The position numbers and the translations under genes are program-made. This document shows, one piece after another, positions 46,798 through 57,392 of a stretch of 64,000 bases of DNA. The notes beneath the pieces were generated by a model. It had not been told where the DNA came from, searched no databases, and was given only the letters and a program-made list of their open reading frames with translations. Numbering within the stretch: position 1 is the first letter of the stretch; each line of letters begins with the position of its first letter. Source of the stretch: Neorhodopirellula lusitana (lineage in GTDB: Bacteria > Planctomycetota > Planctomycetia > Pirellulales > Pirellulaceae); NCBI RefSeq assembly GCF_900182915.1, contig NZ_FXUG01000003.1:310001-374000 (forward strand), in the 5' to 3' direction.

Positions 46798-48816
46798 CTA
46801 CTTCACCCAGCCCAGCCAGGCATCCAAGTAAGCCTCCGGCGTTACCCCCATACCGACTAGGAAGGCTCCATCGAACGGCTTGCCACCTTTCAGTTGCCGC
46901 ATCACGGCATCAAACCCACGCCGTTTTTCTCGGGTTAAGAACGACTGACAGACCGCTGCACCGATCAGGTCAGCCCGCTCAGGAGCGATCCGCCCAGCGA
47001 AAAACTCTTTCCCCGACTTCAAACTCCCCACCGCCGTGATCAACTCGGCTTGAATTCGCTCACGTTCGGATCGATCGATCTTCTTTTTCGAGGAAGCCAC
47101 CTGCCCCAAACCGTTGGCGAACCAACGCGGCACCGTGATGGACCGACTGGCCACGGCAAGGCTCACCACGGGCGCGGCCAATCGCTCAGCAATCACTGCA
47201 TCTTCATCCCGATCCGAAGCCACCACGGCCACATAGGCCTCGATCCCGTTGTATTTCCAGTGTGATTGCCAGTCAGTGGGAACCGAGCGGCCTTCCACCA
47301 TTTTCGCGAATTCGCTGTAGTCGTAGCGTCGTGGCAACACATAAATCGACGCCAAACCGCCGAAGAACCCTTCCGGTTGAGAAGCCAAATCGCTGCTCGG
47401 TAGCACCATCGCCGCTTGCTGCAAAACCGACTCCGCCTGAACCGCGACCGCTTCCAACAACTTCGGCTGGGCCTCACCCCAAACGGAAAAGTGTTCGCTG
47501 TCGAAATGGTTCAAGCCATTGCCGCTCCCTCCCGCTAAACGAAATTGCTGCTGCGTGATCTCGGCTCGCCGTTGGGTCACTTCTGGAATTGAGGCGGAGG
47601 CCAGCCAGGCTTTTTTCGCCAACACGCCCAGCGGCATTTCCTGTTCCGTCTTCGGCAAAGTCGCGCCTTCATCAACCCAAGTCGAAATCATTTTGATCTG
47701 CTGTTCACTGAGCGGCGGTTTGCCACCCGCTGGCATCCGGTCACCCTCCAGACCGCGCAACTTGCGAACGAGCAAACTGGCTTCCCCCTTGCCCGGTTCC
47801 ACCGCCGCACCGCTATCGCCGCCTCGAAACATCTGGGCCAACGTGTTCATCTGCAATCCGCCTCGCACCCGCATTGCGTTGAGGTGACAACCGCTGCAAT
47901 TCTTAACCAAGATCGGTGCGATATCACTCGCAAAGCTAACAGTTTCTTTACCTGTTGGCTTGGCGATTTCCATCGGCTTCGGTGCCGGCGCGGGCTCCTC
48001 GCCACCCGCGGCCAAGCTGGTCAACTTCGCCGCCGGGTCCTTGCCGTCAAACTTGGCACCCTCGTTGATCCACTGCTTCAGCACCGCCAATTCAGCTGGC
48101 GCGACCTTACCGCCACCCCGCGGCATGTCACCCGATTCGATCGTTTCGATCAGCCGACTTCCCACCGTGTCACCCGCAAAAATGACGACACCCTCAGGCG
48201 GCCCCTTCATCAACGCTTGGAAGGTCGCCAAAGAAAACCCGCCCTTCGAACCGGTCGTGTGGCAATTGCCGCACTTGCCGGCCAAGATCGGTGCGACCTG
48301 GGACACGAAGCTAATTCCAGCAGCTCCCCCGGGATTACCTGGCGTCGACCCCGGATCCGAATTCACATCAAAGATCGGTTTGGTATCGGATGCAGGCGAA
48401 GTCTTACCAGCCGGCATTTCCTGCATCGCTGGCTTACTTTCGGGTCGCGGCGGCAAGGTGAAGGGAGCCATCAAAACGCCTTCCAATTCCAGCATGGCTC
48501 GTGCGTTCACGATTCGCTTCATCGCCGGCACCAGCGCGTCGTGCAATTCCGGGGACTCAGCCTTCCCCGCGATTTCGATCTGTTTGACCGCTTTATCCAG
48601 CGCCACTCCGGCCTGATCGAAGTTGCCGGCTTGATAGTTTTGGCCTGCCGCTTTCACGCTTTCGTTGACCGCCATCACGATTCGTTTGGACCGCGTATCC
48701 AGCCGAACCGGACTTTGAGCAAAAACTGAGTCGCCGCCCAAACAGAAAAACAGCCCCCACAGAAAAACGGAGCCAACCCATAGTGCGCGAGAAATCATCG
48801 TAAAAACGGGTTTCAT
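46798..48816 (-). CDS. PSCyt1-type protein with two CxxCH motifs and a degenerate peptidase-like C-terminus
   Basis: The 672-residue protein starts at ATG 48816 and has a signal sequence (ALWVGSVFLWGLFFCLGG, then DSVFA). Two cytochrome-c-like motifs follow: CGNCH near residue 181 and CSGCH near 308. Each sits in a PSCyt1-type context (FVSQVAPILAGK and FASDIAPILVKN), followed by DMPRGGGKV and DRMPAGGKPPLS. From about residue 450 (NHFDSEHFSVWGEAQPKLLE) the sequence resembles exported zinc-peptidase-like domains, including VPRWFANGLGQV, but no HExxH is present. Heme attachment is inferred from the motifs. The function is unknown. trhO follows 116 bp downstream. Confidence 0.8.
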   Translation of the reverse strand: MKPVFTMISRALWVGSVFLWGLFFCLGGDSVFAQSPVRLDTRSKRIVMAVNESVKAAGQNYQAGNFDQAGVALDKAVKQIEIAGKAESPELHDALVPAMKRIVNARAMLELEGVLMAPFTLPPRPESKPAMQEMPAGKTSPASDTKPIFDVNSDPGSTPGNPGGAAGISFVSQVAPILAGKCGNCHTTGSKGGFSLATFQALMKGPPEGVVIFAGDTVGSRLIETIESGDMPRGGGKVAPAELAVLKQWINEGAKFDGKDPAAKLTSLAAGGEEPAPAPKPMEIAKPTGKETVSFASDIAPILVKNCSGCHLNAMRVRGGLQMNTLAQMFRGGDSGAAVEPGKGEASLLVRKLRGLEGDRMPAGGKPPLSEQQIKMISTWVDEGATLPKTEQEMPLGVLAKKAWLASASIPEVTQRRAEITQQQFRLAGGSGNGLNHFDSEHFSVWGEAQPKLLEAVAVQAESVLQQAAMVLPSSDLASQPEGFFGGLASIYVLPRRYDYSEFAKMVEGRSVPTDWQSHWKYNGIEAYVAVVASDRDEDAVIAERLAAPVVSLAVASRSITVPRWFANGLGQVASSKKKIDRSERERIQAELITAVGSLKSGKEFFAGRIAPERADLIGAAVCQSFLTREKRRGFDAVMRQLKGGKPFDGAFLVGMGVTPEAYLDAWLGWVK

Positions 48817-48983
48817 AGCCAAATCAGTGCCAAAAAGAGCGTTCGTATTCCATGCCGTACTCATATCTTAAACCGCAAACGCATCTACACACTAAATGAA
48901 CCCGCTGTTTTCGCCCCTTGGGGATCCTCAATGCAACTTCTACACTGTTGGATTGGCCCAACTCGCCGCCTCCGGAAGAATAG

Positions 48984-50573
48984 ATGACCACCCATCCGCA
49001 AAGCACTGATCTCGACTCCCCCGCCGCCGCTTTGACCGATCAACGGATCGTGGTCCTAGACTTCGGTTCGCAATACGCTCAGTTGATTGCCCGACGTGTA
49101 CGTGAACAAAACGTTTACTGCCAAATCGTCCGGCACGACATCACCGCCGAACGCATCAAAGAACTGGCTCCCCAGGGCGTGATCTTGTCGGGCGGCCCAT
49201 CGAGCGTCTACGAAGAAGGCGCCCCCCAGATCGACACCGCGATCTTTGATCTGGGCATCCCCATCCTGGGCATTTGCTACGGAATGCAGGTCGCTTGCCA
49301 GGCTTTGGGCGGCAGCGTCGACAACACCCCCAGCCGAGAATTCGGACGCGCCCAGTGCGAATTCGTCGACCGCGATTCCATCTTCAAAGGCATGGACAGT
49401 TCCGAACAGGTCTGGATGAGCCACGGCGATCAAGTTTCCCAGATCGCGGATCAATTCACCGTGATGGCGAAAACGGCCACTTGCCCCTACGCCGCGATCC
49501 GCCATGTTTCCCGCCCCGTGTTCGGAATGCAATTCCACCCCGAGGTCACCCACACGCCCAACGGCGGCCAGATCCTCGGAAACTTCGTTCGCGAAGTATG
49601 TGGTTGTGATGGAACCTGGAAACTGGACGATTTCGCCAACGCCGCAATTGAAACGATCCGCGCTCAAGTGGGCGACAAGCGAGTCATTTGCGGCCTATCC
49701 GGCGGCGTCGATTCATCCGTCGTCGCAGCACTGCTATACAAGGCGATCGGCCCCCAGCTTTCATGCATCCTGGTCGACAACGGCTTGCTTCGTAAGAACG
49801 AACAGCAACTCGTCATCAATGAGTTCTCCAGTCACTTCAAAACTGACCTTCGCGTCGTCAACGCGGAAAATCAATTCCTCGCCGATCTGGCTGGCATTGA
49901 TGAGCCCCAAGAGAAACGTCGCCGCATCGGGCACGCTTTTATCGAATGCTTTAAAGCCGAAGCCGAGAAGATCGAAGACGCTCACTTCCTTGCCCAGGGC
50001 ACACTTTACCCGGACGTGATCGAAAGCGGAGCGGACAAGGATGGCCCCGCCGCCACGATCAAACTGCACCACAACGTCGGCGGCCTGCCTGAGGAACTCG
50101 GCTTCGAATTGATCGAACCGCTTCGCGACCTGTTCAAAGACGAAGTACGCCGACTCGGCCTGGAATTGGGACTGCCTGAACAACTCGTGTGGCGTCACCC
50201 CTTCCCCGGTCCCGGGCTAGCTGTCCGTTGCCTCGGCGAAGTCACTCGCGACAAATTGGTTGTGCTGCGTGAAGCTGATGCCATCGTCGTCGATGAAATC
50301 GAAAAAGCCGGCCTGTACCGCGACACCTCCCAAGCGTTCGCGGTCCTGTTGCCTGTCCAAAGTGTCGGCGTCATGGGCGATGCCCGTACTTACGACAACG
50401 CTGTCGCGGTTCGCTGTGTAAACACGGACGATTTCATGACGGCGGACTGGAGCCACCTGCCGTACGATTTGCTTGCCCAGATCAGTACGCGAATCATCAA
50501 CGAAGTCAAAGGGGTCAACCGAGTCTGCTACGACATCAGTAGCAAACCCCCCGCCACGATCGAGTGGGAATGA
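48984..50573 (+). CDS. guaA: GMP synthase (glutamine-hydrolysing)
   Basis: The 529-residue enzyme makes GMP from XMP, glutamine and ATP. The class I amidotransferase domain has [19 protein letters not shown], the catalytic Cys in ILGICYGMQ near residue 97, and the His/Glu pair in [11 protein letters not shown] near 183. The ATP-pyrophosphatase domain has the PP-loop [14 protein letters not shown] near 236, and the dimerisation domain ends in [16 protein letters not shown] lies five bases before ATG 48984. It is divergent from the PSCyt gene and ends 114 bp before ettA. Confidence 0.97.
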   Translation: MTTHPQSTDLDSPAAALTDQRIVVLDFGSQYAQLIARRVREQNVYCQIVRHDITAERIKELAPQGVILSGGPSSVYEEGAPQIDTAIFDLGIPILGICYGMQVACQALGGSVDNTPSREFGRAQCEFVDRDSIFKGMDSSEQVWMSHGDQVSQIADQFTVMAKTATCPYAAIRHVSRPVFGMQFHPEVTHTPNGGQILGNFVREVCGCDGTWKLDDFANAAIETIRAQVGDKRVICGLSGGVDSSVVAALLYKAIGPQLSCILVDNGLLRKNEQQLVINEFSSHFKTDLRVVNAENQFLADLAGIDEPQEKRRRIGHAFIECFKAEAEKIEDAHFLAQGTLYPDVIESGADKDGPAATIKLHHNVGGLPEELGFELIEPLRDLFKDEVRRLGLELGLPEQLVWRHPFPGPGLAVRCLGEVTRDKLVVLREADAIVVDEIEKAGLYRDTSQAFAVLLPVQSVGVMGDARTYDNAVAVRCVNTDDFMTADWSHLPYDLLAQISTRIINEVKGVNRVCYDISSKPPATIEWE

Positions 50574-50687
50574 TCCCCGCCTGGAAACTCCGTTGCGAGC
50601 TTTCAGTTTTCGCCTGACTTGAATTGCGATCAACCGCGATTCGCCATTTCTTCACCCTTCCAACTTCTCACCTCAAACTTTCCAACC

Positions 50688-52367
50688 ATGGCCGGACAAT
50701 TCATCTATCAAGTCACTGACCTGACTAAAAAGCATGGTCAAAAGAAGGTCCTTGAGAATGTCAATCTCGCCTTCTACCCCGGTGCCAAGATTGGCGTCTT
50801 GGGCCCCAACGGAGCCGGTAAGTCGACGCTGCTTAAAATCATGGCGGGCACCGACACCGAATTCGAAGGCACCGCGCGACTGGGCAAAGGGTTCACGGTG
50901 GGTTATCTCGAACAAGAACCGCCACTGGATCCGACCAAAACGGTTTTCGAAAACGTCCAGGTCGCTGTCGCTGAACGTCAGTCAGTTGTCGACCGGTTCA
51001 ACGAAATCTCCGGCCTGCTTGGTGAGGTCACCGACGACAAAGAGATGACCAAGCTTTGCGACGAGATGGCCGAGCTTCAAGACATCATCGACGCGGGCAA
51101 CCTGTGGGAACTGGACCGGTTTGTCGAAATGTCGATGGCCGTCATGAACCTGCCGCCCGGCGACGCTGAGATCACGAACCTTTCCGGTGGCGAAAAACGC
51201 CGTGTTGCGTTGTGCCAACTGCTCATCCGCCAGCCCGACCTGCTGCTGTTGGACGAACCAACCAACCACCTTGATGCCGAAAGCGTTTCCTGGCTCGAAC
51301 AGCATCTTGCCAAGTATCCCGGAACCGTTGTCGCGGTCACCCACGATCGCTACTTCCTGGACAACGTCGCCCAGTGGATCTTGGAAGTCGATCGCGGCAA
51401 GGGCATGCCTTTCGAAGGCAACTACAGTGCCTGGCTAGAAAACCGAGCCAAGCGAATGGCCCTCGAAGAGCGGCAACAGAAAGCTCGCGAAAAGAACCTG
51501 GCCCGCGAACTCGAATGGATCCGCATGAGCCCGAAGGCTCGCCAAGCGAAATCCAAAGCACGGATCAAGTCATACGAAGAAATGTCCGCGGAAACCTTCG
51601 AGGATCGTCCCGACGAATTGGAAATCCAAATTCCGTCCGGCAAGCACCTCGGTGCCCTCGTGATCGAAGCCGAAAAGGTGAACAAAGCCTTCGGCGACAA
51701 GGTCCTGATGAAGGACATGTCCTTCCGCCTTCCCCCCGGTGGAATCGTCGGCATCATCGGCCCCAACGGAGCCGGTAAGACAACCCTGTTCAAGATGCTA
51801 ACGGGCAAAGAACCCGTCGACGGTGGCAGCATCAAGGTCGGCGAAACGGTCGACTTGGGTTACGTCGACCAATCGCGTGACAAGCTGGATCCGAACAAGA
51901 CGATCTTCCAGGAAATCAGTGGCGGACACGACTCCTTCGAAATGGGCGGCCGTGTCATGCACGCTCGTTCCTATGTGTCGAAGTTCAACTTCAAGGGCCC
52001 TGACCAAGAAAAGAAGGTAGGTGTTCTATCCGGGGGAGAACGCAACCGCGTCCACTTGGCGTCGCTACTTCGCAAAGGCTGCAACGTGTTGCTGCTCGAC
52101 GAACCGACCAATGACTTGGACGTCGACACATTGCGTGCGTTAGAAGAAGCGATCGCGAACTTCGCCGGTTGCGTTGTCGTGACATCGCACGACCGTTGGT
52201 TCTTGGATCGTTTGGCGACCCACATCTTGGCGTTCGAAGGCAATGGCAAAGTGGTTTGGTGCGAAGGCAACTTCGATACCTACGAACGAAACCGCCGCGA
52301 GCGCATGGGTGAAGACTCCGACGATGACTCCTCGCGTTCGCGATACAAGAGCATCCACGCCGGTTAG
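50688..52367 (+). CDS. ettA: Energy-dependent translational throttle protein EttA (ABC-F)
   Basis: The 559-residue ABC-F protein binds the ribosomal E site and gates translation elongation according to ATP. It has two ATPase cassettes. The first has Walker [10 protein letters not shown] near residue 38, signature LSGGEKRR near 163 and DEPTNHLD. The second has GPNGAGKTT near 357, LSGGERNR near 446 and DEPTNDLD. The arm and linker with [20 protein letters not shown] are of EttA type. ATG 50688 ([17 protein letters not shown]) matches family starts. The frame to 50619 is not needed. No membrane segment is present. Confidence 0.95.
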   Translation: MAGQFIYQVTDLTKKHGQKKVLENVNLAFYPGAKIGVLGPNGAGKSTLLKIMAGTDTEFEGTARLGKGFTVGYLEQEPPLDPTKTVFENVQVAVAERQSVVDRFNEISGLLGEVTDDKEMTKLCDEMAELQDIIDAGNLWELDRFVEMSMAVMNLPPGDAEITNLSGGEKRRVALCQLLIRQPDLLLLDEPTNHLDAESVSWLEQHLAKYPGTVVAVTHDRYFLDNVAQWILEVDRGKGMPFEGNYSAWLENRAKRMALEERQQKAREKNLARELEWIRMSPKARQAKSKARIKSYEEMSAETFEDRPDELEIQIPSGKHLGALVIEAEKVNKAFGDKVLMKDMSFRLPPGGIVGIIGPNGAGKTTLFKMLTGKEPVDGGSIKVGETVDLGYVDQSRDKLDPNKTIFQEISGGHDSFEMGGRVMHARSYVSKFNFKGPDQEKKVGVLSGGERNRVHLASLLRKGCNVLLLDEPTNDLDVDTLRALEEAIANFAGCVVVTSHDRWFLDRLATHILAFEGNGKVVWCEGNFDTYERNRRERMGEDSDDDSSRSRYKSIHAG

Positions 52368-52499
52368 TCATCCGTCGCGGGATCTCTCCCCTCGTTAATT
52401 CTTCGAGATGCGATAAAACATAGTGGTACAACGGTCGTCAGCCGCGGCGACCGCATCCATTACCACACAATTTGATCCTATCCCGAGGCAATCGACACG

Positions 52500-52883
52500 A
52501 TGACGATCCTGCGAGTTGGCACGAACGAAAAGTACTCCGATGGTTGGGACTCCGCATTCAGCGGAGCCCCAGCAAAGCGAAAGAAGACCGTTAAGAAGCA
52601 AGCTAAGAAGAAGGCTGCCAAGACCAGCAAGAAAAGCGTGGTAAGCAAGCGGAGCAAAGCAGCGGCCCCCGCCAAAGCGTCGGTCCGCAAAGCAGTCAAA
52701 AAGACTGCAAAGAAGTCGGTCAAGAAAGCGGTGAAGCCTCGAGCTACTGCAAAAAAGTCAGTGAAGAAGGCCGCTGCCAAGAAAGTCACGGCAACGAAGT
52801 CCGCTAAGAAAAGCGTGAAGAAGTCGGCTAAAAAGTCGACCAAGAAGAGCGTCAAAAAGACGGTCAAGAAGAAGCGAAGCTGA
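52500..52883 (+). CDS. Lys/Ala-rich histone-H1-like protein
   Basis: The 127-residue protein has a short conserved-looking head (MTILRVGTNEKYSDGWDSAF) and then about 100 residues made almost wholly of Lys, Ala, Ser, Thr and Val in KKS-V/A-KK repeats, with predicted very high pI. It resembles bacterial histone-H1-like nucleoid proteins and eukaryotic H1 tails. DNA or RNA binding is inferred from charge. ATG 52500 has only a distant GAGG upstream. It lies 132 bp after ettA and 63 bp before a large unknown gene. Confidence 0.8.
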   Translation: MTILRVGTNEKYSDGWDSAFSGAPAKRKKTVKKQAKKKAAKTSKKSVVSKRSKAAAPAKASVRKAVKKTAKKSVKKAVKPRATAKKSVKKAAAKKVTATKSAKKSVKKSAKKSTKKSVKKTVKKKRS

Positions 52884-52946
52884 TCTGGCAGGGACGTTTC
52901 CACGCCAGTCCGTTTAGGTACCTCGTTCGTCTAATATTTCCCTTCT

Positions 52947-55900
52947 ATGTCTTCGAATCCTCCCAGCGATCGTCCATCGGACTCGGCACGCGGCGAGGAT
53001 TCTGGCCGGGATATGCCGCCCCTGCATTCACTTGTTTCGGGCGAGGACTTTGACGCGTCTTGGCGAGCCGCGTTGGAAGGTCCTTCCGATGATGGACGCG
53101 AAGCTCTCGAAAGCTTGGTCGGCTACCTGAACTTCTCCTCTGGACTTGCCGCACCGGCAATCCTGAAAGCCTGGAACCGAGTCCACGATGAAGCCGCCGG
53201 GGGCGACGTCCTGTCGGGACCACCGCCGTTCTTGATCATTCGCCGGTGGCTGGAAGAGACAACGCAATCCCTGAAGTCAGAGAAGTCCGCTTTCGGCGAC
53301 GTTTCCCGCGCCGAGAACATTGTGCGTGTGCTCTGGTCGAAACTGCTCCCCAGCTATCTCGACTTTCATCGCGATCAATTGTTCCATCTGGAACCGGAAC
53401 TCATCTTCAACGGCTTCTTTCTCGCTCGATGCGCCGAAGCGATGCTGCAAAGCATCGGTGAAACCAGTTCAATTGATGACGAGAACAAACTCGTCGATAA
53501 AATCATCGCTCAGCTGAACGACTACGTCGGTTACCGACCGGTCGCCCTGCTGGAAAATCGTTCGTGCCAACCCTACGAAAATGAATTCGTTCGCCCGATT
53601 CCATTGGCGATCGATGGTGCTGGCATTTCAGCCGGCCCCTATCGCGAGTTGATCCGCCGCGCTCTTCGTGCAATCACGACGGCGCCACCGGAAATCCTGC
53701 GTGCTGCCGCAATGGATCCGCATCAGCTGAAAGAGCTGTGCCTCGATCCACGTGCCTACGACTTTGACCACCCCGTCAATCGGCGACCGAACTATCACTT
53801 CGGTGGCTGGGACGAACGCGCCATCGACAGCGACGGTCGCTACGACCGCTTCATCTTGCGAAGTGTGACGTTGGACTCACTTTTGCAAAGAGTCGAAGAC
53901 AACAGCAATCTTCCCGCGGATGAAGTTCTGGAAGAAGCCGCATCGGTTCTTGCCGGGACGATGCTGATGGCGTCCGGTGTTTCGGGCTGGGGTCCGGGAG
54001 CGTATTCCAGTGATGTGACCTTGCGGTCGTTGATGGTCCCGATCGCGAATTACCGCGATGAATTCTATCGCTGGCGGATCTCCCAAATCGGTGGCCAGCA
54101 CGGCAAACGCTTACTCGCCGAAGCCGAAACCCGCCATCAACCTTTCGGGGCTGCTCGACAACACCTCAACGCGTCGCTCGCACGCAGCCGCGCCATACAA
54201 CTGCAACACGTCCAACTTGCACGCATCTATGCCCGCATGGGCTACCCCGATTCGGCCGCCCGACAAGCCGATGTGGTTTCAGCGGCTTCGGCTCGATTGA
54301 TGTGCCGGATTGATTGCGGCATGACGCTTGGCCTGCGGTCGCTTCGCGCCGGCGACCTTGATAAAGCCATCGAAGTCCCTGAGCAAACCTTCGACCTGAT
54401 CCGCCGCGCAATCCACTGCGGCGCGTTGATGGACCCCTGGGACATCCTGGGATTCATGGGCAACTTCAGCCTCTATCCTGGAATCGAAAACTCGATTCAC
54501 GATAGCCGTCTCGATGAACTGCTCTACATCATCGAGAGCCTGTTCGGTTACATCGCTCGCGTTTGGAGCGAAGCGGCGGCCCGGGACGACGAGGCCGCGT
54601 ACGATCAAATGGATGCGCAATACCGAGAGATCGCCCAGTGGTGGCGAACCTTCGCCGCGCACACCGTTGAGTCCGTCGAAGCCGCCGACCCGTGGGAATC
54701 GTACGAATCCGCTCGCCTGGTGGCTCAAGCTTTGCGACTCTGGCATCGCGGCGGCGCCCGACATGGTGACATCGCATTCTGGGCCCCACACGCCGACCTG
54801 TTTGATTCGCCTCGCGCCTACATGCTGGTCATCTCCGCTCTGCTCGAACGAAAAGACTTCATCCCCGCCCAAGCATTATTGATCCACTGGCTCGGACAAG
54901 CCGACCGGGTTGGACTGCGCAGTGGTGCTAGTTCACTACCCAGACTCGCCGAGCGCTGGTTGCTGCAACTTCGCAATCACCTCCGCGAAGAACCAGCCGA
55001 ACTGTGGCCGCGAGTTAATAAGTTCTTTGACTATCTCGAAGCCAACGCCGAATCGTTCTGGTCGGCACCTAAGTTCGAAGTTGGCGACGAATCCGTCACC
55101 AATCGATCTGGCGACCAATGGGAACAAGAACTCGCTTCCGCCACCGACGACTTACTCGACTCAGGCGATGACTGGAACGAAGATTCCGAAGCTGGTTTGT
55201 TTGACGCCGCTTACGAAGACGTCATCTACCGCGACACGACCGATGACGGCAACGATGGTGCGATTTTCGACACCAGCGGTGAAAGCGAGAGCGTTGACGA
55301 ACTGGAATCCGAAGTCAAACGACTTGGCGATCGCCTGGACTTCCTGCAAGCATTGGCCCGGATGTGGGCCGTCGGTGCAGACGTCGCGATCACTCATCAC
55401 ACGGATCGGCACGACACCACCATCCACGATCCGGCCAGTCAAAAAGCGGGCGGCGTCAGCGAACAAACCCACCTACAACAAGTCGAGTCGCTTCAAGCCT
55501 GGGCACGCCGCGCGGTCGAAAACCGCATCGGACTGCTAAAACTGCTTAGCGATGTTCGAGCATACAAGGTCAAGCCAGCCGGTACCGACAACGAGTCGAT
55601 GCGAAGCTACGACCGCCGGCGAGTCTTGCGTGATTCCTTAATGGAACGCGTGATCGAAACCGCGGTGGAAATGTCCGACGCCCGACGGTTGATCGCTAGC
55701 GCGTTGCTCGCGTTAGACCACAAGGACTCCGCCGACGCTGGCGAAGAGTTTGCTGAAGACGATGCGGGTGCGATCGAACTGTTTTCATCCCTGATCGCTG
55801 GCGATGCTGCCAACGCTCGCAAAACGTTTCCTGGTTTCGTCGACTCGGTCCTGCAGCGGAATTTGCTCTACATTCCCCTGTCCCGTGGCGGCGACCCGGT

Positions 55901-57215
55901 CAAGATCTACGTCGCCCGCCTGCGTGAACGTGTGCTGCGACACCTGCTGCACTGGCTTCCCCGCCGTGGCCTATTAGCCGAAACTTGCCGACTGATTGAA
56001 ACGGCAAGACAAATGGAACAGCGCAACCCCATCGGCGCGGGAGCGGTCACGGAATTCGACGGTCTCTACCGCGCAGGCTACCGATCGATGGTGGGCTCGA
56101 TGTCCGAAGCGGTCCTGCACGCCAGCGCGCCGGCAGTGCCAACGGAGAGCGATCCCGTTAATGCGATTGATCGCCAACTGACCGAGACCGATCAACAGCG
56201 AATCGCGAACACACTGATTCCGCTGCTGGAAAAATTGACCGAGGTCATGCTTGGCAGCTGGCTTGCGCACAGCCAAACGCTGCGGCTATCACCGCTGGAG
56301 GCAGTGGGTGACACCGCCAAGTGGAAACGCTTAGTTGAGTTCATCAGGAGCTATGGCGATCCGATGTTCACCCAAGGCTTCCTACAACTCAGCAACATTC
56401 GAGCGGTCTTGCATCAAGGCGTCGAAAGCTGGCTCAGCCGCGCCCTCGAGGACGGCGACGACCTGCTCGACGATACCGATCTGATGCAGGCGATCCATGA
56501 AGGACGCGTTGAACTCAGCGTGGCCGCCCGATGGGTTTCACTGGTGTTCGAATCCTTGATGGACCATCACGCCGAGTACCAGGACTACAACAGCACCACG
56601 ACCCAAAGCGATCGCGGTGAAATGATTTACACGTTCTTGGATTTCTTGCGTCTAAAAGCTCGTTACGAGCGAGTCGCATGGAATCTGAAACCGATCATGT
56701 GGACTCACCAAGTTCTCGTCCGCATGGGTCTCAATGATGCGTCCAGCGCGTGGCGTCACAGCCTCAACGAACGCATCGCTGCGGAAGCTGAACTGTACGT
56801 CAAACGACTCGTCGAACTGCAGCAACGCTATTCCATGCGAATGCCAACGGTGGCCGATCGACTGGAAGAACGTTTCGTGCAACCGATGACCATCGATCGC
56901 ATGCGCGCCTTTGTTCGACCAGCAATGGCCGATGCGGAAGCCAATCGCGAAAGCGCGGCGTTCGAACAATTGGAAGCCGAAGCCAGCGAACTCTCCAAAC
57001 GCCCCGTCGGTGTCGGCCTCGACCTACCACCTTGGCTGTCCGCCTTGGACGAGGAAGTTGAAAAGATCGGCAAACGCAACCTTGTCAGCGAAATCGACCT
57101 GCAAGACCTGATCACCATTCCGGTGACCCCGCTTTCGCTGGACGAACTTCGCACCCAGCTCACAACGGCCTCCACCCAAGGCCGCCGTTTGCCCCATATG
57201 CGTAAAAAACGCTAG
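52947..57215 (+). CDS. Large uncharacterised protein of 1422 residues
   Basis: I recognise no known domain. The protein is long, mostly helical and acidic, without signal peptide or membrane segments, and starts with a polar, Ser/Pro-rich tail. Repeated helical pairs such as AARQHLNASLARSRAIQLQHVQLARIYARMG and RAYMLVISALLERKDFIPAQALLIHWLG suggest a TPR-like helical repeat scaffold. Residues about 755-830 form a strongly acidic stretch (DLLDSGDDWNEDSEAGLFDA), then a coiled-coil-like ESVDELESEVKRLGDRLDFLQ. ATG 52947 is accepted without a clear ribosome-binding site. It sits between the H1-like gene and mgtE, which gives no functional hint. It is probably a planctomycete-specific scaffold. Confidence 0.8.
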   Translation: MSSNPPSDRPSDSARGEDSGRDMPPLHSLVSGEDFDASWRAALEGPSDDGREALESLVGYLNFSSGLAAPAILKAWNRVHDEAAGGDVLSGPPPFLIIRRWLEETTQSLKSEKSAFGDVSRAENIVRVLWSKLLPSYLDFHRDQLFHLEPELIFNGFFLARCAEAMLQSIGETSSIDDENKLVDKIIAQLNDYVGYRPVALLENRSCQPYENEFVRPIPLAIDGAGISAGPYRELIRRALRAITTAPPEILRAAAMDPHQLKELCLDPRAYDFDHPVNRRPNYHFGGWDERAIDSDGRYDRFILRSVTLDSLLQRVEDNSNLPADEVLEEAASVLAGTMLMASGVSGWGPGAYSSDVTLRSLMVPIANYRDEFYRWRISQIGGQHGKRLLAEAETRHQPFGAARQHLNASLARSRAIQLQHVQLARIYARMGYPDSAARQADVVSAASARLMCRIDCGMTLGLRSLRAGDLDKAIEVPEQTFDLIRRAIHCGALMDPWDILGFMGNFSLYPGIENSIHDSRLDELLYIIESLFGYIARVWSEAAARDDEAAYDQMDAQYREIAQWWRTFAAHTVESVEAADPWESYESARLVAQALRLWHRGGARHGDIAFWAPHADLFDSPRAYMLVISALLERKDFIPAQALLIHWLGQADRVGLRSGASSLPRLAERWLLQLRNHLREEPAELWPRVNKFFDYLEANAESFWSAPKFEVGDESVTNRSGDQWEQELASATDDLLDSGDDWNEDSEAGLFDAAYEDVIYRDTTDDGNDGAIFDTSGESESVDELESEVKRLGDRLDFLQALARMWAVGADVAITHHTDRHDTTIHDPASQKAGGVSEQTHLQQVESLQAWARRAVENRIGLLKLLSDVRAYKVKPAGTDNESMRSYDRRRVLRDSLMERVIETAVEMSDARRLIASALLALDHKDSADAGEEFAEDDAGAIELFSSLIAGDAANARKTFPGFVDSVLQRNLLYIPLSRGGDPVKIYVARLRERVLRHLLHWLPRRGLLAETCRLIETARQMEQRNPIGAGAVTEFDGLYRAGYRSMVGSMSEAVLHASAPAVPTESDPVNAIDRQLTETDQQRIANTLIPLLEKLTEVMLGSWLAHSQTLRLSPLEAVGDTAKWKRLVEFIRSYGDPMFTQGFLQLSNIRAVLHQGVESWLSRALEDGDDLLDDTDLMQAIHEGRVELSVAARWVSLVFESLMDHHAEYQDYNSTTTQSDRGEMIYTFLDFLRLKARYERVAWNLKPIMWTHQVLVRMGLNDASSAWRHSLNERIAAEAELYVKRLVELQQRYSMRMPTVADRLEERFVQPMTIDRMRAFVRPAMADAEANRESAAFEQLEAEASELSKRPVGVGLDLPPWLSALDEEVEKIGKRNLVSEIDLQDLITIPVTPLSLDELRTQLTTASTQGRRLPHMRKKR

Positions 57216-57392
57216 CTCCACGCAAACGTCGATTGTCCAACGCAAAGCCAGAAGTTGAGGCAAAACCTTGCCCTTTCTGTCGGTTCCACGTCCAAGAAAC
57301 CCGAGCTGTTCTTTCGGGAAGATCAATAGGCTGCGATATTGCTGCCTCGATCTCAACAACCTTAACGGTAACCGACGAAAGATCTATTCGGC

